From contig NZ_WNWM01000002.1 in assembly GCF_009727155.1 (NCBI RefSeq), forward strand, positions 5,208,001 through 5,272,000: 64,000 nucleotides of DNA. Reading direction: 5' to 3'. The notes beneath the pieces were generated by a model. The model saw only the letters and a list, made by a program, of their open reading frames with translations. It was not told the DNA's origin and ran no database searches. Positions within the stretch are counted from its first letter, which is position 1, and every line of letters starts with the position of its first letter. The DNA is from Pseudoduganella dura (lineage in GTDB: Bacteria; Pseudomonadota; Gammaproteobacteria; Burkholderiales; Burkholderiaceae_D). Position numbers and translations under genes: made by a program. This document shows positions 30,299-40,011 of this stretch, in pieces.

Positions 30299-31045
30299 AT
30301 GATTCTGTCCAACCAAGTCGCGCTCGTCACGGGCGCATCGCGCGGCATCGGCAAGGCGATCGCGCTGGAACTGGCGCGCCAGGGTGCGAAGGTGATCGGC
30401 ACCGCCACCACCGAAGCCGGCGCCGAGGCGATTTCCGCTTATCTGGCCGAGGCCGGCGCACAGGCGGGCAAGGGCGTCGTCCTGGACGTCACCGATGTGG
30501 AACGCTGCGGCGCCGTCATCGACGAAGTGGGCAAGCAGTTCGGTGCGATCGGCATCCTCGTCAACAACGCCGGCATCACCGCCGACCAGCTGGCGATGCG
30601 GATGAAGGACGATGAATGGGACAAGGTCATCGCGACCAACCTGTCCGCTGTCGGCCGTCTGGCGCGGGCGGTCCTGCGTGGCATGATGAAAGCCAAGACT
30701 GGGCGTATCATCAACATCACGTCGGTGGTGGCGTCTTCCGGCAATCCCGGCCAGATGAACTACGCGGCGGCCAAGGCCGGTGTCGAGGGCATGTCCCGCG
30801 CACTGGCACGCGAGATCGGCAGCCGCAACATCACCGTCAATTGCATCGCCCCGGGCTTCATCGACACGGACATGACGAAAGTCCTGGGCGAGGAACAGCA
30901 TGCGGCCCTGCTCACGCAGATCCCGCTGGGCCGGCTCGGCAAGCCGGAAGACATCGCCGCGGCGGTGGCTTTCCTGGCGTCGCCGAGTGGCGCGTACATC
31001 ACCGGCACCACGTTGCACGTAAACGGCGGCATGTACATGAATTAA
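30299..31045 (+). CDS. fabG: 3-oxoacyl-ACP reductase FabG
   Basis: FabG is the NADPH-dependent ketoreductase of fatty-acid elongation. The 248-residue short-chain dehydrogenase has TGASRGIG (11-18), NNAGIT, the catalytic S142, Y155 and K159 (NYAAAKAG), and a C-terminal GGMYMN. Two ATGs are close together (30293 and 30299); the second is chosen because AAAGGA ends right at the first, giving correct spacing only for the second. Confidence 0.96.
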   Translation: MILSNQVALVTGASRGIGKAIALELARQGAKVIGTATTEAGAEAISAYLAEAGAQAGKGVVLDVTDVERCGAVIDEVGKQFGAIGILVNNAGITADQLAMRMKDDEWDKVIATNLSAVGRLARAVLRGMMKAKTGRIINITSVVASSGNPGQMNYAAAKAGVEGMSRALAREIGSRNITVNCIAPGFIDTDMTKVLGEEQHAALLTQIPLGRLGKPEDIAAAVAFLASPSGAYITGTTLHVNGGMYMN

Positions 31046-31144
31046 CGGCTTCGCGCATGGATTAAAGGCGCGATCCCGTTTTTTAGCAGTGATTTCGGTA
31101 AAGCTGAGCACAGAAGCCGAAATTAGTTTTTCAACGCGCAAACC

Positions 31145-31153
31145 TGATAAAAT
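31145..31153 (+). promoter_or_regulatory. Extended -10 promoter of acpP
   Basis: TGATAAAAT (TGn plus TAAAAT) at 31145-31153 lies 39 bases before the acpP start. The -35 region is weak (AGTTTT at 31125), as is common with extended -10 promoters. ACP is among the most abundant proteins, so a separate promoter within the fab operon is expected. Confidence 0.55.
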
Positions 31154-31191
31154 GCGCGCTTTCCGTAACATACACACAATGGAGCCATAAC

Positions 31192-31431
31192 ATGTCCGAT
31201 ATCGAACAACGCGTTAAGAAGATCGTCGCCGAACAGCTGGGCGTCGCCGAAGCCGACATCAAGAACGAATCGTCCTTCGTCGATGACCTGGGCGCCGACT
31301 CCCTCGACACCGTTGAACTGGTAATGGCACTGGAAGACGAGTTCGAAATGGAAATCCCTGACGAACAAGCCGAAAAGATCACCACCGTGCAGCAGGCCAT
31401 CGATTACGCGACGAATCACGTCAAGGCCTAA
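31192..31431 (+). CDS. acpP: Acyl carrier protein
   Basis: The 79-residue acidic helical protein carries the phosphopantetheine site [10 protein letters not shown] with S37, which AcpS (coded at 43436 in this window) would modify. It ends [16 protein letters not shown] as in proteobacterial ACPs. A strong ribosome site GGAG precedes it. Position between fabG and fabF is the classic one. Confidence 0.98.
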   Translation: MSDIEQRVKKIVAEQLGVAEADIKNESSFVDDLGADSLDTVELVMALEDEFEMEIPDEQAEKITTVQQAIDYATNHVKA

Positions 31432-31473
31432 GTTCGCAGCAATAGCAGCAAAGATCGACTCCAGGAGAATCGC

Positions 31474-32718
31474 TTGAGTTCCAAAAACCGTCGTGTGGTG
31501 GTCACCGGCCTTGGTTGCGTAGCCCCGAACGGCAATACCGTTGCCGAAGCGTGGAGCGCGATTACCGAGGGCAAATCCGGTATCGCCAACATCACCAAGT
31601 TTGATGCCAGCGCGTTCTCGACCCGCTTCGCCGGCGAGGTCAAGAACTTCAACGTCGAAGGCTATCTCGACGCCAAGGAAGCCCGCCACATGGATACCTT
31701 CATCCATTACGGCATGGCTGCGGGTATCCAGGCGATCCAGGATTCCGGTCTGGTCGTCACCGAAGAGAACGCCGATCGCATCGGCGTGATCATCGGCTCC
31801 GGCATCGGCGGCCTGCCGATGATCGAAGAACAGAAGGCCGATTACGACAAGCGCGGTCCGCGCCGTATCTCGCCGTTCTTCGTACCGGCCTCGATCATTA
31901 ATATGATCTCCGGCAACCTCTCGATCAAATACGGCATGCGCGGTCCCAACCTGGCGATCGTGACAGCCTGCACCACCGGCTTGCACAGCATCGGCGCGGC
32001 AGCGCGCCTGATCGAATACGGCGATGCCGACGCGATGGTGGCCGGCGGTGCCGAATCCACCGTGTCGCCGCTGGGCCTGGGTGGCTTTGCCACCGCCCGT
32101 GCGCTGTCGAGCCGCAACGACGATCCCGCGACCGCATCGCGTCCGTGGGACAAGGACCGCGACGGCTTCGTGCTCGGCGAAGGCGCCGGCGTGATGGTGC
32201 TCGAAGAATACGAGCACGCCAAGGCGCGCGGCGCCAAGATCTACGCGGAACTGCTCGGCTTCGGCATGAGCGCCGATGCGTACCACATGACGTCGCCGCT
32301 GGAAGATGGCAGCGGCGGCGCCAAGTCGGCGATCGCGGCCATGAAGAATGCCGGCATCAACCCCGACCAGGTGCAGTACGTGAACGCGCACGGCACGTCG
32401 ACGCCGCTGGGCGACGTGGCCGAAGTCACCGGCATCAAGTATGCATTCGGCGAACACGCCAGGAGCCTGGTGGTGAGCTCGACGAAGTCGATGACCGGCC
32501 ACCTGCTGGGCGGCGCCGGCGGCCTCGAGGCCGTGTTCACCGTGCTGGCGATCCACCACCAGGTGGCACCGCCCACGATCAACCTGTTCAACCAGGACCC
32601 GGCGTGCGACCTGGACTTCTGCGCCAATGTCGCCCGTCCGATGGCCATCCAGTATGCCGTCAAGAACTCGTTCGGCTTCGGCGGAACGAACGGCAGCCTC
32701 GTGTTCGGAAAAGTTTGA
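31474..32718 (+). CDS. fabF: 3-oxoacyl-ACP synthase II FabF
   Basis: FabF condenses malonyl-ACP with growing acyl-ACP. The 414-residue KAS II enzyme has the Cys-His-His set: C166 (TACTTGLHS), H306 ([11 protein letters not shown]) and H343 ([15 protein letters not shown]), and ends [14 protein letters not shown]. The start is TTG at 31474, preceded by CAGGAGA; no ATG in frame fits the family N terminus. It closes the fab operon. Confidence 0.97.
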   Translation: MSSKNRRVVVTGLGCVAPNGNTVAEAWSAITEGKSGIANITKFDASAFSTRFAGEVKNFNVEGYLDAKEARHMDTFIHYGMAAGIQAIQDSGLVVTEENADRIGVIIGSGIGGLPMIEEQKADYDKRGPRRISPFFVPASIINMISGNLSIKYGMRGPNLAIVTACTTGLHSIGAAARLIEYGDADAMVAGGAESTVSPLGLGGFATARALSSRNDDPATASRPWDKDRDGFVLGEGAGVMVLEEYEHAKARGAKIYAELLGFGMSADAYHMTSPLEDGSGGAKSAIAAMKNAGINPDQVQYVNAHGTSTPLGDVAEVTGIKYAFGEHARSLVVSSTKSMTGHLLGGAGGLEAVFTVLAIHHQVAPPTINLFNQDPACDLDFCANVARPMAIQYAVKNSFGFGGTNGSLVFGKV

Positions 32719-32995
32719 ACTTTCCCTGCTCACTCCGGTCAAACGGAAGTGAGCGCCAAGGGGCCGTGGAGTATTTCCCACGGCCCGCCGGTGCCGGCGT
32801 TCGTCGGCACCCGATTGCCCGGCAAGAGGCCGGCGCTTCCAGTTGCGCTTTCAGTTGCGCTTTCAGTTGCGCTTTCAGTTGATTCTCCAGTAATCGTCGA
32901 TCCGGTCTGACCAGGCGGCTGAATGCCTTGCCCGGTTTGTTTGTATCCCGCGTTCGTTCCGGCGACTTCGTTCGCCCATCCTATCCGTCGCCACG
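32719..32995. other. Spacer after fabF: two stem-loops and a 12-bp triplet repeat
   Basis: No gene is seen. A 9-bp stem GGGCCGTGG/CCACGGCCC (32761-32769 with 32778-32786) is followed at once by a second hairpin GGTGCCG/CGGCACC (~32791-32813); neither has a T tract, but together they may end fab-operon transcripts. At 32841-32876 the unit AGTTGCGCTTTC occurs three times in tandem, with a partial fourth. The repeat is too short and regular to be CRISPR and codes for nothing convincing. Confidence 0.6.
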
Positions 32996-33448
32996 ATGTC
33001 GATCGCCGTGTCCGCCGTCATTCGTCCGTCGCCGTCGTTGCGCGTGGCGCAGGCGGCGTTGTGCGCGGCCGTGCTGGCATGCGGGGCGTGGTCCGGGCCG
33101 GGCGTGGCCGGTGCGCTGCTGCTCGCGGCAGGCATGGCGGGCGTGTTCTGCCAGCGCCGCCTTGTCAAGCTCGCGCGCATTGATATTTCGGCTGTCGGGC
33201 AAATTCGCCTGACGGTATACCAGCAGAGAGAGACACGGCACGCGGGCAGGGGGCAACGCGTGCGGTTGATGCCGGGCTCCACGTTATGGCCGGGCTTGTT
33301 GCTGTTGCGCCTGGAGAGCGAAGCGGGCCGGTGCCACTGGCTGGTCGTGCTTCCCGACAGCGCGGCGCCCGAGGTGCGGCGCCGGCTGGCGCTGGCGGCG
33401 CGTGCCGGCGGCGGCAATGAACCGAAAATAAATCCCGAAAACCCCTGA
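32996..33448 (+). CDS. YgfX-like membrane protein
   Basis: A 150-residue protein with two closely spaced membrane helices (~17-52), then a basic C-terminal part with PGSTLWPGLLLLRLESE and HWLVVLPDSAAPEVRRRL, the pattern of YgfX-type proteins. In E. coli YgfX (CptA) is the partner of SdhE and has been called a toxin affecting cytoskeletal proteins; no sdhE is adjacent here. In betaproteobacteria a YgfX-like gene commonly precedes rpoE, as it does here. Family assignment is by eye and moderate; function is not inferred further. Confidence 0.65.
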   Translation: MSIAVSAVIRPSPSLRVAQAALCAAVLACGAWSGPGVAGALLLAAGMAGVFCQRRLVKLARIDISAVGQIRLTVYQQRETRHAGRGQRVRLMPGSTLWPGLLLLRLESEAGRCHWLVVLPDSAAPEVRRRLALAARAGGGNEPKINPENP

Positions 33449-33516
33449 ACCAAATGCGGCGCGGCGTCTCTATAGCGATATGAGTGCCCGCGCTGCAGGC
33501 CACCGAGGGCAGAGGT

Positions 33517-34119
33517 GTGACGACAGACCGTGAGAGCGATGGGCTGCTGGTCGAGCGAGTCCAGGCAGGTGAGCGGCAAGCATTCGACTTGCTCGTGTCG
33601 AAGTATCAGCGCAGGCTGATGCGGCTGGTATCGCGCATCGTGCACGATCCTGCCGAAGCGGAGGACGTGGTGCAGGAAAGCTTTATCAAGGCATACCGGG
33701 CGTTGCGTCATTTCCGGGGCGATTCCGCCTTTTACACGTGGTTGTACCGGATCGGTATCAACACCGCCAAGAATTTTCTCGTGACACAGAGCCGCCGGAC
33801 GCCCACTTCCTCGGATGTCGATGCCGAAGGTGCCGAAGCGTTCGACGAAGGTGATCACCTGCGCGATATCAACACGCCCGAGTCCATGCTTGCCAGCAAG
33901 CAGATCGCGGAAACGGTCAATGCCGCGATGGATGCGCTGCCCCTCGACCTGCGCACGGCGATCCTGCTGCGCGAGATCGAGGGGATGAGTTATGAAGAGA
34001 TTTCGGAAATCATGTCGTGCCCCATCGGAACCGTGCGCAGCCGCATTTTCCGGGCCCGCGAAGTGATTGCCGACAAATTACGGCCACTCCTGGACATGCC
34101 TGTTGACAAGCGCTGGTAA
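33517..34119 (+). CDS. rpoE: Extracytoplasmic-stress sigma factor RpoE/AlgU
   Basis: A 200-residue ECF sigma factor: region 2 (FDLLVSKYQRRLMRLVSRI, AEDVVQESFIKAYRAL, FYTWLYRIGINTAKNFL) and region 4 (LREIEGMSYEEISEIMSCPI, TVRSRIFRARE) match RpoE. The GTG at 33517 is preferred over a GTG at 33484 because GAGGG lies seven bases before it and the resulting VTTDRE start fits family length. It should direct envelope-stress genes such as degP, and is followed by its anti-sigma gene 119 bases later. Confidence 0.95.
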   Translation: MTTDRESDGLLVERVQAGERQAFDLLVSKYQRRLMRLVSRIVHDPAEAEDVVQESFIKAYRALRHFRGDSAFYTWLYRIGINTAKNFLVTQSRRTPTSSDVDAEGAEAFDEGDHLRDINTPESMLASKQIAETVNAAMDALPLDLRTAILLREIEGMSYEEISEIMSCPIGTVRSRIFRAREVIADKLRPLLDMPVDKRW

Positions 34120-34238
34120 GGCTCCGAAACTGACAGTTCAGCCTGTTGCAACTATTGGTCATTCCCGTTGTTGCATTCTCGTTGTTGCTTCTCATAGTTG
34201 ATTCTCATTGTCGATCACCTTCCCCCATCGGACAAGTC

Positions 34239-34523
34239 ATGGAAACCCCGACCCGCCTCCAGGAGCACATTTCGGCGATGGTGGACAACGAATTGCCGGC
34301 GTGCGAACTCGAACTCACGATGGCCGCGCTATCCGAGCCCGAAGGCCTGGCGGCATGGCGCATGTACCATTTCGTCGGCGATGCGCTGCGGGCGCACCAG
34401 CCGGCTACCGACCTGTCTCCCGGCTTCGCGGCCCGGCTGGCCGAACGCCTGGCCGCCGAGGAATTGCCGGGCCGTCCCGCCGATGCGGCGCACGGAGGGC
34501 AGCCCGCCGAGACCGTTCCCTGA
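34239..34523 (+). CDS. rseA: Short RseA-like anti-sigma-E factor (no membrane domain)
   Basis: The 94-residue product has the N-terminal anti-sigma domain of RseA/MucA (LQEHISAMVDNELPACELEL, then WRMYHFVGDALR) that wraps RpoE. Full-length RseA is about twice as long, with a membrane helix and a periplasmic tail cut by DegS; here the frame stops at 34521-34523 with no hydrophobic segment, and the sequence after the stop shows none in this frame. No rseB follows. Either this is a soluble anti-sigma factor with different control or a truncation by mutation. An earlier TTG in frame would add a hydrophobic N-terminal stretch, but without a ribosome site. Confidence 0.8.
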   Translation: METPTRLQEHISAMVDNELPACELELTMAALSEPEGLAAWRMYHFVGDALRAHQPATDLSPGFAARLAERLAAEELPGRPADAAHGGQPAETVP

Positions 34524-34679
34524 CTCTCCCGCAAGCCACAAGCCGTCCTCTGCCTGGTAGACGCTGCGCTGGCCGACCGGCTGGCACTTCCGTGCGCTGT
34601 TACAAATCCGTTTCCCTCGTTACAGCACGCTACAAATCTCCCCTTGAAATTTGTTATTGGTCGCAACATCTTGTGCGTG

Positions 34680-34707
34680 TTGCAACTCAAGGTTTTCGCT
34701 GTACCAT
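34680..34707 (+). promoter_or_regulatory. Putative promoter of degP
   Basis: TTGCAA (34680-34685) and TACCAT (34702-34707) are spaced by 16 bases and lie 59 bases before the degP start, in a 242-base gap after rseA. A clear sigma-E element (GGAACTT...TCTGA) was looked for and not found. Moderate to low confidence. Confidence 0.35.
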
Positions 34708-34765
34708 ACAGTGGAGCCTTTGGCTTGTCCCGCGTTCTGACTTACACCGAAAACAGACTATTCCT

Positions 34766-36274
34766 ATGAAAACAAATACTTCTGCTGGTAGTAAAACCTT
34801 GTCGGCGCTGCTGGTCAGCGCAGGGATCCTGTTCGCACCCGCCGCCATCAACCTGGCGCCCGTTCACGCCGCAGCGGCCTCGGTCGCCGGCCTGCCGGAC
34901 TTTGCGGACATGGTGGAAAAGGTTGGTCCGGCCGTCGTCAACATCCGCACCACGGAGCGGCTGCGCCCGCGCGACTCCGGCATGGCGGACGAGGACGAGA
35001 TGCAGGAATTCTTCCGCCGCTTCTTCGGCGGCCAGATGCCGACCCCGCGCCGCGATGGCCAGCAGCCGCGCGGCAACAATCGCCAGCAGCAGGTGCCCGC
35101 GGAACGCGAGGTGCAGCGCGGCGTCGGTTCCGGCTTCATCGTCTCGGCCGACGGCTATGTGCTGACCAATGCCCACGTGGTGGCCGGCGCCGATGAAGTC
35201 TACGTCACGCTGACCGACAAGCGCGAATTCAAGGCCAAGGTGCTGGGTGCCGACACCCGCACCGACGTGGCCATGCTGAAGATCGATGCCTCGCGCCTGC
35301 CGGCGCTGACGATGGGCGACCCGAACAAGATCCGCGTGGGCGAATGGGTGGTGGCGATCGGTTCGCCGTTCAACCTGGAAAATTCGGTCACGGCCGGCAT
35401 CATCTCGGCCAAGTCGCGCAACACCGGCGAATACCTGCCGCTGATCCAGAGCGACGTGGCCGTCAACCCCGGCAACTCGGGCGGCCCGCTGATCAACATG
35501 CGCGGCGAAGTCATCGGCATCAATTCGCAGATCGCCACCCTGTCCGGCGCGTACAACGGCATTTCGTTCGCCGTGCCGATCGACGAGGCGATGCGCGTCG
35601 CCGACCAGCTGAAGGCATCCGGCAAGGTCACGCGCGGCCGCATCGGCGTGTCGATCGGGGAAGTCAGCCGCGACGTGGCCGAATCGCTGGGCCTGAAGGA
35701 AGCACGCGGCGCCGAGGTCTCGATGGTGGAAGAGGGTGGCCCGGCCGCCAAGGCCGGCCTGAAGGCGGGCGACATCGTCATCAAGTTCAATGGCACCGAG
35801 ATCAGCGGCTCGAACGACCTGCCGCGGCTGGTCGGCAACACGAAGCCGAATACCCGCGCCACGATCACCGTGTGGCGCCAGGGCAAGGCGGTCGACCTGC
35901 CGGTCACCGTCGCCGAGCTGGAATCGGACCAGCCGGCCAGGGGCGTGCGTGGCGAACGCGGCAAGCCGAATGCCGAAGGCGCGGCGAATGCGCTGGGGCT
36001 GAAGGTCGCCGACCTGTCGGCGGCCGAGAAGAAGGACCTCGGCGTGCCCGGTGGCGTGAAGGTGACTTCCGCCGAAGGCGTGGCGGCCGGTTCCGGCATC
36101 CAGCCCGACGACGTGCTGCTGCAGCTGAACAATTCGCCGATCACCGATGCCCGCCAGTTCGGCGCGCTGGTATCGAAGCTCGATCCGAAGAAGAACGCGG
36201 TGGTGCTGGTGCGCCGCGGCGACGTGGCACGCTTCCTCACGCTGCGGCCGGCCCCGGCTCCGGCACCGAAGTAA
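34766..36274 (+). CDS. degP: Periplasmic Do-type serine protease (DegP/MucD)
   Basis: A 502-residue HtrA protease/chaperone of the periplasm. A Sec signal peptide covers residues 1-~36 (cleavage near VHAAAA). The trypsin-like domain has the triad H137 (TNAHVV), D167 (RTDVAML) and S238 (GNSGGPL); two PDZ domains follow (~275-360 and ~395-490). A Q/R-rich loop at 90-115 corresponds to the LA loop. It degrades misfolded envelope proteins. The order rpoE-rseA-degP links it to the sigma-E response, as with MucD in Pseudomonas. No ribosome site of consensus type is seen before the ATG. Confidence 0.95.
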   Translation: MKTNTSAGSKTLSALLVSAGILFAPAAINLAPVHAAAASVAGLPDFADMVEKVGPAVVNIRTTERLRPRDSGMADEDEMQEFFRRFFGGQMPTPRRDGQQPRGNNRQQQVPAEREVQRGVGSGFIVSADGYVLTNAHVVAGADEVYVTLTDKREFKAKVLGADTRTDVAMLKIDASRLPALTMGDPNKIRVGEWVVAIGSPFNLENSVTAGIISAKSRNTGEYLPLIQSDVAVNPGNSGGPLINMRGEVIGINSQIATLSGAYNGISFAVPIDEAMRVADQLKASGKVTRGRIGVSIGEVSRDVAESLGLKEARGAEVSMVEEGGPAAKAGLKAGDIVIKFNGTEISGSNDLPRLVGNTKPNTRATITVWRQGKAVDLPVTVAELESDQPARGVRGERGKPNAEGAANALGLKVADLSAAEKKDLGVPGGVKVTSAEGVAAGSGIQPDDVLLQLNNSPITDARQFGALVSKLDPKKNAVVLVRRGDVARFLTLRPAPAPAPK

Positions 36275-36321
36275 GCGGATCAGGGGCGGCGACACCTTCG
36301 CCGCCCATCGCCGTTCTTCCC

Positions 36322-36576
36322 ATGCACTTCACCCTGTATTCGCGCGGCTATTGCCACCTGTGCCAGGACATGCTCGATGCCTTGCTGGCATTGCGCGGCC
36401 CGGACCGGCCGTTCACCGTCGACGTGATCGACGTGGACGCCTATCCGGCACTGGTGGCCCGCTTCGACGAACTGGTGCCGGTACTGTTTGCCGGCGGCGC
36501 GGAGCTGTGCCACTATTTTCTCGACGAGCAGAAGGTATTGGCCGCGCTGCGCAACCGGCCCGGGGAGCTGGCCTGA
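36322..36576 (+). CDS. Glutaredoxin-family protein
   Basis: An 84-residue thioredoxin-fold protein with a C-H-L-C redox pair (C11, C14) directly after the first beta strand (MHFTLYSRGYCHLC) and the cis-proline region ELVPVLFAGG. This is the DUF836/glutaredoxin-like type that lies between degP and lepA in many betaproteobacteria. Likely a cytoplasmic disulfide reductase; substrate unknown. It starts 47 bases after degP. Confidence 0.85.
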   Translation: MHFTLYSRGYCHLCQDMLDALLALRGPDRPFTVDVIDVDAYPALVARFDELVPVLFAGGAELCHYFLDEQKVLAALRNRPGELA

Positions 36577-36696
36577 GATTCAAGCTCGACAAGCGGGCTC
36601 GATAGGCTGGCTCGCCAAGCCGGCCCCATAAACGGGCCCGGCGCCCCATCGCGCAGCCGCCACGTCGGATTTCCGGCTTTCCCCTCTGAAATCCGG

Positions 36697-36770
36697 TAAA
36701 ATGCTAGGGGTTTTTCCTTGCACGTTTCTAGAAAGCGCTCGGCAGGGCTTCCCGCCCAGAGCGCTTTTTT
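36697..36770 (+). promoter_or_regulatory. lepA leader: -10 box followed by a terminator-like hairpin
   Basis: TAAAAT at 36697-36702 is a likely -10 box with a weak -35. About 30 bases later AAAGCGCTC (36732-36740) pairs with GAGCGCTTT (36759-36767), the loop adds a further GGC-GGG/CCC-GCC stem, and T residues run 36765-36770. The lepA start is 44 bases beyond. A transcript from this promoter would meet the terminator first, so this is either an attenuator or the end of upstream transcription plus a short RNA. Confidence 0.6.
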
Positions 36771-36813
36771 GTATTTGGCCGCGTATTTGCAGCCTCAACG
36801 CCGTTTTAATTCA

Positions 36814-38607
36814 ATGAACAACATTCGCAATTTCTCCATCATCGCCCACATCGACCATGGCAAGTCCACGCTGGCGGACCGCATCATCCAGCTGTGCGGC
36901 GGCCTGTCGGACCGCGAGATGGAATCCCAGGTGCTCGATTCGATGGACCTCGAACGCGAGCGCGGCATTACCATCAAGGCCCAGACGGCGGCGCTGAAAT
37001 ACAAGGCGCGCAATGGTGAAATCTACAACCTGAACCTGATCGACACGCCGGGCCACGTCGACTTCTCGTACGAAGTCTCGCGCTCGCTGTCGGCCTGCGA
37101 AGGCGCGCTGCTGGTCGTCGACGCCTCGCAGGGCGTCGAGGCGCAGACGGTGGCGAACTGCTACACGGCGCTGGACCTCGGCGTCGAGGTGGTGCCGGTG
37201 CTGAACAAGATCGACCTGCCGAACGCCGATCCGCCGTCCGCGATCGCCGAGATCGAGGACGTGATCGGCATCGAGGCCGGCGACGCCGTGCATTGCTCGG
37301 CCAAGACCGGCCTGGGCGTCGAGGATGTGCTGGAATCGATCATCGCCAAGGTGCCGCCGCCGAAGGGCGACCCGGATGCGCCGCTGCAGGCGCTCATCAT
37401 CGACTCGTGGTACGACGCCTACGTGGGCGTCGTCATGCTGGTGCGCGTGGTCAACGGCACCATGAAGCCGAAGGAAAAGATCCGCCTGATGGCCACCGAT
37501 TCGGTGCAGCTGGTGGAAGACATCGGCATTTTCTCGCCGCGTTCCGTGTCGTTGCCGACGCTGTCGGCCGGCCAGGTGGGCTTCGTGATCGCCGGCATCA
37601 AGGAACTGAAGGTCGCCCGCGTGGGCGACACGATCACGCACGCGGCCAAGCCGGCGCCCGAGCCGCTGCCCGGCTTCAAGGAAGTGCAGCCGCAGGTGTT
37701 CGCCGGCCTGTTCCCGGTCGAAGCGAACCAGTACGACGCGCTGCGCGACTCGCTGGAAAAGCTCAAGCTGAACGATGCCGCGCTGATGTACGAGCCGGAA
37801 GTGTCGCAGGCGCTGGGCTTCGGCTTCCGCTGCGGCTTCCTGGGCCTGCTGCACATGGAAATCGTGCAGGAACGCCTGGAACGCGAGTTCGACATGGACC
37901 TGATCACCACGGCGCCCACGGTGGTGTACGAGGTCGAGCAGCGCGACGGTTCCATCCTGAAGGTGGACAATCCATCGCGCATGCCGGACCCGTCGCACAT
38001 CAACGATGTGCGCGAGCCGATCGTCACCGTCAACCTGTACATGCCGCAGGAGTATGTCGGGTCGGTGATCACGCTGTGCATCGGCAAGCGCGGCGTCCAG
38101 CTGGACATGGCCTACCACGGCCGCCAGGTGAAGCTGGTGTACGAGATGCCGATGGCCGAGATCGTGCTGGACTTCTTCGACAAGCTCAAGTCCACCTCGC
38201 GCGGCTATGCGTCGATGGATTACGAGTTCAAGGAATACCGCTCGGCCGACGTGGTTAAGGTCGACATGCTGATCAACAGCGAGAAGGTCGATGCGCTGGC
38301 CATCATCGTGCACCGCGCCAATGCGCCGTACCGCGGCCGCCAGGTGGCGGCGAAGATGCGCGAACTGATCCCGCGCCAGATGTTCGACGTGGCGATCCAG
38401 GCCGCGATCGGCTCCAACATCATCTCGCGTGAAAACGTGAAGGCGTTGCGCAAGAACGTGCTGGCCAAGTGCTACGGCGGCGACATCTCGCGGAAAAAGA
38501 AACTGCTCGAAAAGCAGAAGGCCGGCAAGAAACGCATGAAGCAGGTCGGCTCCGTTGAAATCCCGCAGGAAGCATTCCTGGCAATTCTCCAAGTGGACGA
38601 AAAATGA
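36814..38607 (+). CDS. lepA: Elongation factor 4 (LepA)
   Basis: The 597-residue translational GTPase has the G1 loop AHIDHGKST (~10-18), switch region RGITIKAQ, G3 DTPGHVDF, G4 NKID and G5 SAKTG, then domains II, III, V and the LepA-specific C-terminal domain ending in [19 protein letters not shown]. It acts on ribosomes, with roles in initiation-complex assembly and stress. The start gives the family [14 protein letters not shown]. Its stop overlaps the lepB start (ATGA). Confidence 0.98.
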   Translation: MNNIRNFSIIAHIDHGKSTLADRIIQLCGGLSDREMESQVLDSMDLERERGITIKAQTAALKYKARNGEIYNLNLIDTPGHVDFSYEVSRSLSACEGALLVVDASQGVEAQTVANCYTALDLGVEVVPVLNKIDLPNADPPSAIAEIEDVIGIEAGDAVHCSAKTGLGVEDVLESIIAKVPPPKGDPDAPLQALIIDSWYDAYVGVVMLVRVVNGTMKPKEKIRLMATDSVQLVEDIGIFSPRSVSLPTLSAGQVGFVIAGIKELKVARVGDTITHAAKPAPEPLPGFKEVQPQVFAGLFPVEANQYDALRDSLEKLKLNDAALMYEPEVSQALGFGFRCGFLGLLHMEIVQERLEREFDMDLITTAPTVVYEVEQRDGSILKVDNPSRMPDPSHINDVREPIVTVNLYMPQEYVGSVITLCIGKRGVQLDMAYHGRQVKLVYEMPMAEIVLDFFDKLKSTSRGYASMDYEFKEYRSADVVKVDMLINSEKVDALAIIVHRANAPYRGRQVAAKMRELIPRQMFDVAIQAAIGSNIISRENVKALRKNVLAKCYGGDISRKKKLLEKQKAGKKRMKQVGSVEIPQEAFLAILQVDEK

Positions 38608-39524
38608 CATTGCAAAGCATCCTCGGCAATTTTGCGCTGATCCTGTTTGTGCTGATGGTGGTGACCGGGATCATCTGGGTCCTGGACGTGTTCTATCTGG
38701 CGAAACAGCGCCGGATCGCCGCCGACCGGGCGCTGGCCGATTACGACTCGCGCACCGCGAAGCTGACCGCCGACGGCATCAAGGTCGACAGCAATACGCA
38801 GAGCCGCGCGCAGATCGAGCAGGCGCTGCTCAGGCAGCCGACCTGGATCGAGTATTCCGGCAGCTTCTTCCCGGTGATCGCGCTGGTGTTCGTGCTGCGC
38901 TCGTTCCTGTTCGAGCCGTTCAAGATCCCGTCGTCGTCGATGGTGCCGACCCTTCTGGTGGGCGACCTGATCCTGGTGAACAAGTTCACGTACGGCATTC
39001 GCCTGCCGATCGTCAACCAGAAGATCATCCAGCTGAACGATCCGCAGCGCGGCGACGTGATGGTGTTCAAGTACCCGAAGGACATGAGCCAGGATTACAT
39101 CAAGCGCGTCGTTGGCGTGCCGGGTGATAAGATCACTTATGAAAACAAGCGCCTGACCGTGAACGGCAAGCCGATCGCCTACGCGCCGCAGGACGATTAC
39201 CTGGACGACGAAACCCTGAATTACAAGAAGCAATTCAAGGAAAACCTGTCCGGCGTCGAGCACCGCATCCTGAACGACGACCGCGCGCCGACGCTGAACC
39301 TGTCCGACGTGCGCGAATTCCCGGGCAAGGAGGCGTGCACCTATACGTACGACGGCTTTACCTGCACCGTGCCGGCTGGCAACTACTTCATGATGGGCGA
39401 CAACCGCGACAACAGCGCGGACAGCCGGTACTGGGGCTTCGTGCCGGACAAGAACGTCGTCGGCAAGGCGGTGGCGGTGTGGATGAACCTGTCCAACCCG
39501 CGCCGTATCGGCGGCATCCAGTAA
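38604..39524 (+). CDS. lepB: Signal peptidase I
   Basis: The 306-residue inner-membrane protease removes Sec signal peptides. It has a first membrane helix at ~8-32 and a second at ~85-103, then the catalytic Ser112 ([10 protein letters not shown]) and general-base Lys156 ([10 protein letters not shown]), and the [18 protein letters not shown] box. Start overlaps the lepA stop by four bases, the standard lepA-lepB arrangement. Confidence 0.97.
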   Translation: MTLQSILGNFALILFVLMVVTGIIWVLDVFYLAKQRRIAADRALADYDSRTAKLTADGIKVDSNTQSRAQIEQALLRQPTWIEYSGSFFPVIALVFVLRSFLFEPFKIPSSSMVPTLLVGDLILVNKFTYGIRLPIVNQKIIQLNDPQRGDVMVFKYPKDMSQDYIKRVVGVPGDKITYENKRLTVNGKPIAYAPQDDYLDDETLNYKKQFKENLSGVEHRILNDDRAPTLNLSDVREFPGKEACTYTYDGFTCTVPAGNYFMMGDNRDNSADSRYWGFVPDKNVVGKAVAVWMNLSNPRRIGGIQ

Positions 39525-39563
39525 TACAGTGACCGAGATACAGTGATCGAGCGGGGAGCAGCG

Positions 39564-39986
39564 ATGCGTGGACGGGCCAATTTTGCACTGCGGCAAGGCG
39601 CACTGCGTCAAGGCGCACTGCGTCAAGGCGGTATTTCGCTGACGGGCCTGGTCGTCGTGCTGGCGCTGGCCGGCCTGGCTGGCGTGCTGGCGATGAAGAT
39701 CCTGCCCACGTATTCGGAATACCGGTCGGTCAGCGCGGCGATCGCCAAGGCCAGGGCCGCCGGCGGCACGCCGCAGGAGATCCGGGCCTCGTTCGACCGC
39801 AGCGCCGAGGTAAACTACATCAGCTCGATCAGCGGCCGAGACCTCACGATCGAGCGGGTCAACGGTGAAACCGAAGTCTCGTTCGCCTACGACAAGAAAA
39901 TCCACCTGGCCGGGCCGGCCAGCGTGCTGCTCGAATACAGCGGCTCGACCGCCAAGGGCGGTGCCACCCCCGCCCGTGCCGAGTGA
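39564..39986 (+). CDS. DUF4845 domain membrane protein
   Basis: A 140-residue protein with one N-terminal membrane helix (~25-44, [19 protein letters not shown]), pilin-like in look, and a soluble alpha/beta part ([26 protein letters not shown]). This matches DUF4845, which sits between lepB and rnc in many betaproteobacteria. Before the helix lies an [14 protein letters not shown] repeat made by a 15-base tandem repeat at ~39584-39630. ATG 39564 is preferred over GTG 39543 because GGGGAG lies before it. Function unknown. Confidence 0.85.
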   Translation: MRGRANFALRQGALRQGALRQGGISLTGLVVVLALAGLAGVLAMKILPTYSEYRSVSAAIAKARAAGGTPQEIRASFDRSAEVNYISSISGRDLTIERVNGETEVSFAYDKKIHLAGPASVLLEYSGSTAKGGATPARAE

Positions 39987-40011
39987 CACGAAAGACAGGA
40001 CAGACAGGAAG

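Noticed and set aside
32841..32881. Tandem 12-bp units considered as a CRISPR fragment
   Set aside because: Units are contiguous with no spacers and far too short; no cas genes are present.
34524..34765. Sigma-E-type promoter before degP
   Set aside because: No GGAACTT/TCTGA-like pair was found; only a moderate sigma-70-like pair is present.
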